Assembly (NCBI GenBank): GCA_964579735.1
Contig: CAZOHH010000116.1
Span: 1-5,515 of the forward strand
DNA length: 5,515 bases
Source: CAILLO01 sp964579735
GTDB lineage: Bacteria > Bacillota > Clostridia > Saccharofermentanales > UBA5734
Direction: 5' to 3'
Positions within the stretch are counted from its first letter, which is position 1. Each line of letters begins with the position of its first letter. The notes beneath the pieces were generated by a model that was not told the DNA's origin, searched no databases, and was given only the letters and a program-made list of their open reading frames with translations. Below are positions 1-5,062 of the stretch, piece after piece. A program made the position numbers and the translations under genes.

Positions 1-997
1 CGATGATTTCGGGGATGATCTCGAAGACGTCCCCGACGATGGCGATGTCGGCCATCTGCATCATGGGGGTCTCGGGGTTCTTGTCGATGGCGATGATCAT
101 GTCGCAGGACTGCATGCCGACCAGATGCTGGATCTGCCCGGAGATGGAGCACGCCATGTAGACCTTGGCCTGGACGGTCTGGCCGGTCTGGCCGACCTGG
201 TGCGCGTAGGGCACCCAGCCCGCGTCCACGGCCGCGCGGCTCGCGCCGACGGCTCCGCCGACCTTGACGGCCAGCCTGCGCAGGAGCTCGAAACCCTCGG
301 GGCCCTTCATGCCGCGACCGCCGGAGATGATGATCTTGGCGTCGGCCAGGTTCACGGACGACTCGGAGCCGTGGAAGACCTCGACGATGCGCTTGATCTT
401 CGACGCGTCGCTGTCGATCACGGGCTCGACGACGATTTCGCCGGTACGCGACGCATCGGGCTCGAGGGCCTTCATGACGCGGGGGCGCACGGTGGCCATC
501 TGCGGGCGGTGGTTCGAGCAGCGGATGGTGGCCATGATGTTGCCGCCGAACGCGGGGCGGGTCTGGAGCAGGTCCCCGTTCTCGGGGTCGATGCCCAGTT
601 CCGTGCAGTCGGCGGTCAGGCCGGAGCGGCTCATGACGGCCACGCGGGGAATCAGCGCCCGGCCGCGGGTGGTGGCGCCGCAGATCAGGATCTCGGGGGA
701 GTACTTCTCGATCAGGCGGACCAGGACGCGGGCCTCGATCTCATCGGTGAAGCCGGCCATGCGCACATCGTCGACGACGAACACCTTGTCCGCGCCGAAG
801 GCGAAAAGCGAGGAGGCCTCGGTGGCGACGCCGGAACCCAGCAGGACGACGGCGACCTTCGACCTGCGGGCGTCGGCCAGGGGCCGCGCGGCCCCGACCA
901 GCTCGAGGGTGACGGGCTGGATCTTCCCGGAAAGGACCTCGGCGACGACCCAGACGTCGGAGAACTTCGACTTGTCGGACTCGTTCTGAATCAGCAT
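1..997 (-). CDS. etfA: Electron transfer flavoprotein alpha subunit EtfA (3' end cut by window edge)
   Basis: EtfA pairs with EtfB to form a soluble FAD-containing heterodimer that passes electrons between flavin dehydrogenases and a membrane or bifurcation partner. I translated this frame by hand: it opens from ATG at 997 and has 332 codons with no stop before the left edge, so only the extreme C-terminus should be missing (EtfA is usually about 320-350 residues without an added ferredoxin domain). The N-terminal alpha/beta domain has no CxxC ferredoxin cluster. The C-terminal FAD domain is clear: SGGRG (225-229), GGAVGASRAAVDAGW, then QVGQTGQTV, then SISGQIQHL with His about 291, IAIDKNPETPM with Asp about 305, and IVGDVFEIIPE at the edge. 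A GGGAGGAG Shine-Dalgarno lies 5 bases upstream of the start. It is the last visible gene of the methyltransferase-metF-etfB-etfA operon, 42 bases after etfB. Identity is near certain; whether the ETF bifurcates cannot be settled from this subunit. Confidence 0.96.
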   Translation of the reverse strand, partial: MLIQNESDKSKFSDVWVVAEVLSGKIQPVTLELVGAARPLADARRSKVAVVLLGSGVATEASSLFAFGADKVFVVDDVRMAGFTDEIEARVLVRLIEKYSPEILICGATTRGRALIPRVAVMSRSGLTADCTELGIDPENGDLLQTRPAFGGNIMATIRCSNHRPQMATVRPRVMKALEPDASRTGEIVVEPVIDSDASKIKRIVEVFHGSESSVNLADAKIIISGGRGMKGPEGFELLRRLAVKVGGAVGASRAAVDAGWVPYAHQVGQTGQTVQAKVYMACSISGQIQHLVGMQSCDMIIAIDKNPETPMMQMADIAIVGDVFEIIPEII

Positions 998-1002
998 GCT
1001 AT

Positions 1003-1026
1003 CTCCTCCCGCCCACGACGGGGCGG
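1003..1026 (-). promoter_or_regulatory. Small hairpin abutting the etfA ribosome binding site
   Basis: On the minus strand CCGCCC, six loop bases and GGGCGG form a perfect 6-bp GC stem (1009-1026). Its 3' arm overlaps the first two bases of the GGGAGGAG Shine-Dalgarno (1003-1010). It fills most of the 42-base gap between etfB and etfA, the widest gap in the operon. It could tune etfA translation or protect a processed end. In DNA this GC-rich, a stem of this size can also arise by chance. Confidence 0.3.
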
Positions 1027-1039
1027 TCGTTCGTCTTCG

Positions 1040-1828
1040 TCACAGGAGGCTCCGCAGGCGGAGCTCATGGACCAGGGCGTGGGCGTTCTCCTGGGCGGTG
1101 CCGATCATGACCTGCGTCACGGTGTTGCGGGGTGGAGGCGGCTGGGTCTTGACCACGCGGGTCGGCGAGCCGTTCAGTCCGATCAGGGACAGCTCGGTTC
1201 CGATGTCGTCGGGGTGCCAGACGGGAATCTCGGCCTTGCCCGCCGCCATGCGGCCGCGCAGCGAGGGGATCCGGGGAGAGTTGATGTCCTTCACGACCGT
1301 CAGCACCGCGGGGAAGTCCAGGTCGCAGACGTCGTAGCCGTCCTCGTGCATGCGCTGGACGCGGATGCCCTGGGCGGAGGCGTCGACGACCTTCATGACG
1401 TAGGTCGCCTGCAGCCAGTCGAGGTGCGCCGCGATGCCGGGGCCGACCTGCGCCGTGTCCCCGTCTATGGCCTGCTTGCCGCAGATCACGAGGTCCACGT
1501 CGCCGATCTTCTCGATGGCCTTCGACAGCACGTAGCTGGTGGCCCAGGTGTCGGAGCCGCCGAACGCCCGGTCGGACAGGAGGATCCCGCGGTCCGCGCC
1601 GGCGGAGATGCATTCGCGCAGGGCGAGGTTGGCCTTCTCCGGGCCCATGGACAGCACGATCACCTCGCCGCCGAACTTCTCGCGCAGCTGGACGGCCTCC
1701 TCCACGGCGTAGGTGTCGAAGGGGTTCAGGATCGCCTCGAGGCCCTCGCGGATGATGCGCTTGGTCTCGGGGTCGATCTTCGCGTTGTTGGTCGCGGGGA
1801 CCTGCTTGACGCAGACGACGATCTTCAT
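1040..1828 (-). CDS. etfB: Electron transfer flavoprotein beta subunit EtfB
   Basis: The 262-residue length fits EtfB (about 250-265). EtfB binds AMP in classical ETFs or a second, bifurcating FAD in anaerobic ETFs, and docks with EtfA. The N-terminus MKIVVCVKQVP and the following INPFD-type segment (LNPFDTYAVEEA, about 34-45) are typical of the family. The hallmark nucleotide-binding signature is CGKQAIDGDTAQVGPGIAAHL split here as CGKQAIDGDT (116-125) plus AQVGPGIAAHL (126-136). Near the C-terminus SPTRVVKTQPPPP matches the conserved segment that reaches into the EtfA partner. The CVKQVP opening resembles anaerobic, bifurcation-group EtfBs more than the mitochondrial type; that is family resemblance by eye, not proof. 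An AAGGAGG Shine-Dalgarno five bases before the ATG supports the start. It lies 16 bases after the MetF-like gene and 42 before etfA, so it is probably co-transcribed with both and serves the reductase as electron partner (inference). Confidence 0.96.
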   Translation of the reverse strand: MKIVVCVKQVPATNNAKIDPETKRIIREGLEAILNPFDTYAVEEAVQLREKFGGEVIVLSMGPEKANLALRECISAGADRGILLSDRAFGGSDTWATSYVLSKAIEKIGDVDLVICGKQAIDGDTAQVGPGIAAHLDWLQATYVMKVVDASAQGIRVQRMHEDGYDVCDLDFPAVLTVVKDINSPRIPSLRGRMAAGKAEIPVWHPDDIGTELSLIGLNGSPTRVVKTQPPPPRNTVTQVMIGTAQENAHALVHELRLRSLL

Positions 1829-1844
1829 GGAATCCTCCTTGGGG

Positions 1845-2642
1845 TCAGACCCAGGTGTCGGTGATCAGGTGGTACTGCGTCTTGAAGCCAAGCAGCGACA
1901 GGTAGACGCCGCAGGCGGGATAGAGGCGGTGCAGTTCCTTCAGGGTCTCGATCGGGTCGAAGGCGGTGTCCTCGGGGATCGTGTAGCCGACGGCGTCGGA
2001 CAGGAGGTGCAGCTTCTTGCTCATCCAGGCCTCGACGACCACGGGGACGTCCGGGTACTTCGCGAGCAGGGCATCGACCTGGGCGTTGCGCTCGATCAGC
2101 GGCTGGGTGATGACGAACGTGGCACCGGCGGCCATCTTGCGCTCCATCTTGGCGAACTCGTGCTCCGCCGGCTCGTAGGGGTTGAACGCGACGCCGAGGA
2201 CGAAGTCGCCGGGGTACTTCTCCCCGATGTACTTCAGCAGCTCGACGGAGGTGACGGACTCGACGCCGGTCGCGCCGATGTCGGACGGCTCGAGCTTGGG
2301 CAGGCGGTCCGAACCGTCTCCCGTGATGACCAGCAGGTAGATGATGCCCTTGGCCTTGCAGGTGTCGAGGATCTCATGCAGGTTGGCCTTGGAGTGGAAC
2401 GTGTTCAGGTGGATCATCACCTGCTCGGGGTTCACGGGGAGGTCCAGCTCGGCGATCATCTCGGTGCCCTGGAACGCGAGGTGGCCCATGGCGTTGTCCG
2501 TGATGCAGGCGCAGTAGCCGCTGTCCATGACCCGGGTGTACTTCTCGGCGAAGGTCGCGAGGTCGGCGTCGAGCTTCTCGGAGTCCTGCTTCGGCGGGAG
2601 GATCTCGACGTGATAGATCTTGTTCTGGATGTGGTGCTTCAT
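1845..2642 (-). CDS. Methylenetetrahydrofolate reductase (MetF)-like flavoprotein
   Basis: This 265-residue protein shows the MetF TIM-barrel pattern. MetF enzymes interconvert methylene-THF and methyl-THF using FAD. VEILPPK near the N-terminus carries Glu13, the likely equivalent of the catalytic Glu28 of E. coli MetF. TDN (49-51) and HLNT (about 78-81) follow, then LLVITGDG with Asp109, the equivalent of the Asp in the MetF RGD motif. GVAFNPYEPAEHEF and KMAAGATFVITQPLIE, with Gln180, match the MetF GvA-PE-H and KxxAGAxFxxTQ segments. It is shorter than usual MetF (about 280-300), has TGDG instead of RGDP, and has no C-terminal S-adenosylmethionine domain. No MetV-like cysteine-rich partner is seen in the window. 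It starts five bases after the methyltransferase stop, with a GGAGGT Shine-Dalgarno inside the end of that gene, and precedes etfB by 16 bases. Substrate (THF) is inferred from family and neighbour; the electron partner is probably the ETF rather than NAD(P)H directly, which is a hypothesis. Confidence 0.82.
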   Translation of the reverse strand: MKHHIQNKIYHVEILPPKQDSEKLDADLATFAEKYTRVMDSGYCACITDNAMGHLAFQGTEMIAELDLPVNPEQVMIHLNTFHSKANLHEILDTCKAKGIIYLLVITGDGSDRLPKLEPSDIGATGVESVTSVELLKYIGEKYPGDFVLGVAFNPYEPAEHEFAKMERKMAAGATFVITQPLIERNAQVDALLAKYPDVPVVVEAWMSKKLHLLSDAVGYTIPEDTAFDPIETLKELHRLYPACGVYLSLLGFKTQYHLITDTWV

Positions 2643-2647
2643 CTTCT

Positions 2648-3448
2648 TCAGACCTCCAGTTCGCCTTCACGGAATTTCGTGATGTAGTTCATGCAGAAAT
2701 CGTCGATGCCGAGGAGGGCCTCCGACGCGTAGAGGAAGGTCATGAGCTTCTTGTCGAGCGGGTCGAGGATCGCGCCGTCCATGCCGGCCGCCATGGCGGC
2801 GACGAGGAAGGCCTGGTTCATGACCTTGCGCGCGGGGATGCCGAAGGAGATGTTGCTCAGGCCGCAGGCGATGTGGACTTCCGGGTACTCCTGCTTGACC
2901 GTGCGGATCGTGTCGAGGGCGACGTTGCCGTAGTGCGAGCCGGTGCCGACCGGGCGGATCATCGGGTCGATGAAGATGTCGTCGAGGGCCACGCCGGCGC
3001 CGGTCAGCTCCTTGATCAGGTTGCGGGCGATTCCGACGCGGTCGGCGGCGGTCTCGGGCATGCCGCGGTCGTCCATGCAGAGGGCGATGACACTGGCCTT
3101 GTAGTTCACGATGAGCGGCAGGATGGTGTCGAGACGCTCCTTCTCGCCGGTCACGGAGTTGACGATGGGCTTGCCGTTGCGGTTGGCCTTCAGGCCGACG
3201 AGCATGGCCTTCGCGCTGGGGGAGTCGATCGCGAGGGGGGTCTTCACGGTCTCCTGGATGGTCTCGATCAGCCACTGCAGGATCTCGAGCTCGTTCTCGT
3301 AGAACATTCCCGCGTTGACGTCGAGGTAGCAGGCCCCGGCTTCGGTCTGACGCTTCGCGAGGTCGACGATGGTCGCCGTGTCGCGGCATTCCATGGCGGG
3401 CCGGATCGCCTTGAGGGTACTGTTGATCTTTTCGCCGATGATGATCAT
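2648..3448 (-). CDS. Methyltetrahydrofolate:corrinoid protein methyltransferase (MeTr, MtgA/AcsE family)
   Basis: The 266-residue protein has the pterin-binding, dihydropteroate-synthase-like TIM barrel of MeTr enzymes, which move a methyl group between methyl-THF and the cobalt of a corrinoid protein. It opens MIIIGEKIN, as the family does. Key residues align, from memory of Moorella thermoacetica AcsE, at nearly identical numbers: Asp75 in LAIDS, Asn97 in IVNS (Asn96 in AcsE), Asp160 in FIDP and Asn199 in CGLSNIS. EAGACYLDVNAG (36-47) is the first pterin-site strand. The SNISFGIPARK and GMDGAILDPLD segments look more like the glycine-betaine or aryl-O-demethylation enzymes (MtgA, MtvA) than like AcsE, but the corrinoid partner is not in the window, so the methyl source is unknown. 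AAGGAGG (3455-3461) six bases upstream fixes the ATG. It is the first gene of the operon; a candidate promoter and palindrome lie just upstream. Confidence 0.9.
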   Translation of the reverse strand: MIIIGEKINSTLKAIRPAMECRDTATIVDLAKRQTEAGACYLDVNAGMFYENELEILQWLIETIQETVKTPLAIDSPSAKAMLVGLKANRNGKPIVNSVTGEKERLDTILPLIVNYKASVIALCMDDRGMPETAADRVGIARNLIKELTGAGVALDDIFIDPMIRPVGTGSHYGNVALDTIRTVKQEYPEVHIACGLSNISFGIPARKVMNQAFLVAAMAAGMDGAILDPLDKKLMTFLYASEALLGIDDFCMNYITKFREGELEV

Positions 3449-3466
3449 GTCGATCCTCCTTGAAAT

Positions 3467-3482
3467 GGGCAGAAACCTGCCC
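3467..3482 (-). promoter_or_regulatory. Leader hairpin in the 5' UTR of the methyltransferase operon
   Basis: GGGCAG and CTGCCC form a perfect 6-bp stem around a 4-base loop. The hairpin would lie in the short predicted leader, five bases upstream of the AAGGAGG Shine-Dalgarno (3455-3461). No U-tract follows, so it is not an intrinsic terminator. It may stabilise the mRNA 5' end or affect ribosome loading. The leader, about 45 bases, is too short for a cobalamin or THF riboswitch. Confidence 0.45.
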
Positions 3483-3491
3483 GAGTGGGTT

Positions 3492-3506
3492 CAATCAGGC
3501 TGATTG
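3492..3506. promoter_or_regulatory. Perfect palindrome, candidate operator for the methyltransferase operon
   Basis: CAATCAG-G-CTGATTG is a perfect 7+1+7 inverted repeat in the intergenic region. It overlaps the proposed -10 box (3503-3508) and the expected transcription start, a classic place for a dimeric repressor. No regulator gene is visible nearby, so the protein that would bind is unknown. The symmetry is directly visible; the operator role is inference. Confidence 0.5.
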
Positions 3507-3531
3507 TAGAAGATTTTTCCGTCCGTGGGAA
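3503..3531 (-). promoter_or_regulatory. Candidate sigma70-type promoter for the methyltransferase-metF-etfBA operon
   Basis: On the minus strand TTCCCA (3526-3531, four of six matches to TTGACA) is followed after exactly 17 bases by TACAAT (3503-3508, five of six matches to TATAAT). Transcription would start near 3495 and give a leader of roughly 45 bases before the ATG at 3448. This is the best promoter-like pair in the 153-base gap between the ATPase gene and the operon. Confidence 0.5.
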
Positions 3532-3601
3532 TGGATTTGGCGGAACTGCATAAGGGAGTTCAAAGAAATGGGGGGTTCATTGCATGGGTGCGGAAATGGG
3601 G

Positions 3602-4918
3602 TTACCCGGAGGGTAGCGTCAGGTCCCGGAGTCGCGAAATCATGTAGGGTGGTAGCGACAGGATTCCGTTCTCGAAGCCGAAATTCTTCCGGGAGACCCT
3701 CACGCAGATCTCCGGGTAGTATTTTTCACGGTATACGCCAAGACTCTTCGACTTCACGTTGTCTGCGGATTTGATCTCGACGGGTACGATTCGGGTGCCG
3801 CTCTGCACGAGGAAATCGATTTCCGCCGAATTTCCGGATTGCCAATAATGGGCGGGTTCATCCGTATGCGCGATGTGTTCCTGAAGGAAGAAATTCTCCC
3901 AAAGAGCCCCCTTGAATTCCTGGAACGCGCCGGCACGCCCCAGGATGGCGGATGCGGGAAGGTGCGCCATCCTTCGTAGGACTCCGACATCGTGGCAGAA
4001 GAGCTTGAAGAACGAGCGGTCCGCATAGGCCATCAGCGGAAGAGCCGGCTTCTCGACCCGTTGGACCCGATGGACCATTCCGGCATTGCACAACCATTGG
4101 AGCGCATTCTCGAATTCTCTGGCCCGCGCTCCGTCCGAGATCTCCTTGAAAAGGAATCGTCCATGAGGTTTTGAAAGATGCGCGGGAATCGATGCCCAGA
4201 CCATGCCGACCTTCGGGATCTCCGTCTTGGGCGCATGTTTCAGGAAATCGCTCTCGTAGAGCGCCAGGAGCCCACCGAGCACTTGATTCGTCTTCTCCTC
4301 ATCGGATGTGGAGAGCCACGTCTTGACCGCTTCCGGCATCCCGCCGCAGATGAGATAGGATGTCACAAGATTCCCAAGCCGGGAGTCCACGACTTCCGGA
4401 ACCCGCTCTCCCAACCGGACGGTCGAAAGGAATTCGCAGAGACCTTTCTCACCAGCTGCCCGGAGAAACTCGTCGAAATCGAGAGGGCGAAGCGTCAGGA
4501 TATCGACCTTCCCAACCGGATAGGAAGTCGGCCTGGCCATCTGCACGCCCAGGAGCGATCCGGCGACGGCAATCGGATAGCCGGGTATTTTTTCCTGAAA
4601 GTACTTGAGGGAGGTGAGCGCTTTACCACAAAGCTGGACTTCATCGAGGACGACGAAGCAGTTCCCCTCGAGCAGCGGCAAGCCGGCCAGCAGGGACAAT
4701 TCCTTGAGGATCCGGGCCGGGTCGAGGTCCTGCTCGAAGATCGCAGCCAGTCGTGGGGTGTCTTCGAAATTGAAGTAGGCCGTGCCCGGAAAACACTCTT
4801 CTCCAAAGCGCTTCAGGAGCCAGGTCTTCCCGGATTGGCGGACACCTTCCAGCATCAAAGGTTTTCGCGTTGGAGATTCCTTCCAGCGGACAAGGTCGGC
4901 CATCAATCGTCGGTCCAT
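3602..4918 (-). CDS. Stand-alone AAA ATPase with DUF4143 and PD-(D/E)XK-like C-terminus
   Basis: This 438-residue protein belongs to the widespread AAA_14/DUF4143 ATPase family, whose biological role is poorly known. The N-terminal P-loop domain has Walker A GVRQSGKT (25-32 region), Walker B FVVLDEVQ with Asp92-Glu93, and a sensor-like AVAGSLLG (117-124). A conserved YLICGGMPEAV (188-198) leads into the DUF4143 part, including a helical, winged-helix-like segment (about 236-285) and FFKLFCHDVGVL. The C-terminus carries EIDFL (Glu366, Asp368) and PVEIK (Glu381-x-Lys383), the spacing expected of a PD-(D/E)XK nuclease-like fold. All these motifs look intact and the length is normal for the family (about 380-450). 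AAGGAG eight bases upstream supports the ATG at 4918. Sampled lines are poorer in GC than the flanking genes (31 of 60 at 3841-3900 versus 39 of 60 at 1261-1320), which fits horizontal acquisition. It is unrelated in function to its neighbours as far as I can see and probably has its own promoter. Confidence 0.93.
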   Translation of the reverse strand: MDRRLMADLVRWKESPTRKPLMLEGVRQSGKTWLLKRFGEECFPGTAYFNFEDTPRLAAIFEQDLDPARILKELSLLAGLPLLEGNCFVVLDEVQLCGKALTSLKYFQEKIPGYPIAVAGSLLGVQMARPTSYPVGKVDILTLRPLDFDEFLRAAGEKGLCEFLSTVRLGERVPEVVDSRLGNLVTSYLICGGMPEAVKTWLSTSDEEKTNQVLGGLLALYESDFLKHAPKTEIPKVGMVWASIPAHLSKPHGRFLFKEISDGARAREFENALQWLCNAGMVHRVQRVEKPALPLMAYADRSFFKLFCHDVGVLRRMAHLPASAILGRAGAFQEFKGALWENFFLQEHIAHTDEPAHYWQSGNSAEIDFLVQSGTRIVPVEIKSADNVKSKSLGVYREKYYPEICVRVSRKNFGFENGILSLPPYMISRLRDLTLPSG

Positions 4919-4971
4919 CGCACATTCTCCTTCCGGGATCTTCTTCCGACAATCTCATTCGTGCCTTTTAC

Positions 4972-5017
4972 GTGCAATTTATCACGTTATTCATATGAAT
5001 AGTGTGTAAATTATCAC
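4972..5017. repeat. Two copies of a 14-base motif, possible tandem operators
   Basis: GTGCAATTTATCAC (4972-4985) and GTGTAAATTATCAC (5004-5017) differ at two positions only and share the pattern GTGYAAWTTATCAC. Each is partly palindromic (GTG at one end, CAC at the other). Their starts are 32 bases apart, close to three helical turns, so two bound proteins would sit on the same DNA face. They lie between the predicted promoter and the start of the ATPase gene. The binding role is inferred. Confidence 0.45.
4988..5001. repeat. Perfect 14-bp palindrome
   Basis: TATTCATATGAATA is fully self-complementary. It lies between the two copies of the 14-base GTG...CAC motif and shares three bases with the larger inverted repeat at 4999-5022. 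It belongs to the dense symmetry upstream of the ATPase gene and may be a protein binding site. Confidence 0.45.
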
Positions 5018-5022
5018 ACTAT
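4999..5022. promoter_or_regulatory. 8-8-8 inverted repeat upstream of the ATPase gene
   Basis: ATAGTGTG and CACACTAT are perfect 8-base arms around an 8-base AT-only spacer. On the minus strand the repeat would begin a few bases after the predicted transcription start of the ATPase gene, a position that suits a repressor. As RNA it could form a stem-loop downstream of comF, but no U-run follows, so a terminator is unlikely. A wider 7-base inverted repeat, TACGTGC (4969-4975) and GCACGTA (5025-5031), brackets the region. Confidence 0.5.
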
Positions 5023-5032
5023 CGGCACGTAT

Positions 5033-5061
5033 AGCGTACTTCGCCCCCTTGCGGATGTCAA
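5033..5061 (-). promoter_or_regulatory. Candidate promoter for the AAA ATPase gene
   Basis: A perfect minus-strand TTGACA (5056-5061) begins one base after the comF stop codon. TACGCT (5033-5038) follows at 17 bases but matches only three of six -10 positions. The start would fall near 5026, giving a leader of roughly 110 bases that contains all the repeats described here. The weak -10 box keeps confidence low. Confidence 0.35.
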
Positions 5062-5062
5062 T

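Noticed and set aside
125..1864. Long plus-strand open frame (579 codons) across etfA and etfB
   Set aside because: It is antisense to two strongly recognised genes, spans their intergenic gap, and its Asp/Gly/Leu/Val/His-rich translation resembles no family. Such frames are common opposite GC-rich coding DNA.
1713..2687. Plus-strand open frame of 324 codons opposite the MetF-like gene
   Set aside because: Same GC-driven antisense artefact; low-complexity translation and overlap with well-supported minus-strand genes.
3449..3502. Cobalamin or THF riboswitch in the operon leader
   Set aside because: The predicted leader is about 45 bases with one short hairpin, far too small for these aptamers.
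3565..3601. Direct repeat GAAATGGGG, two copies 28 bases apart, just downstream of the ATPase stop
   Set aside because: Only nine bases and G-rich; no symmetry or boundary duplication on the other side of the ATPase gene was seen to support an insertion target repeat.
3540..3601. Possible rho-independent terminator after the ATPase gene
   Set aside because: No stable GC stem followed by a T-run is visible on the minus strand, so read-through into the operon cannot be excluded.
4178..5002. Plus-strand open frame of 274 codons opposite the ATPase gene
   Set aside because: The minus strand carries intact Walker and DUF4143 motifs over the same bases; the plus frame has no recognisable domain.
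4999..5022. The inverted repeat as the comF terminator
   Set aside because: The stem is fairly AT-rich with an 8-base loop and is followed by mixed sequence, not a T-tract; an operator reading fits better.
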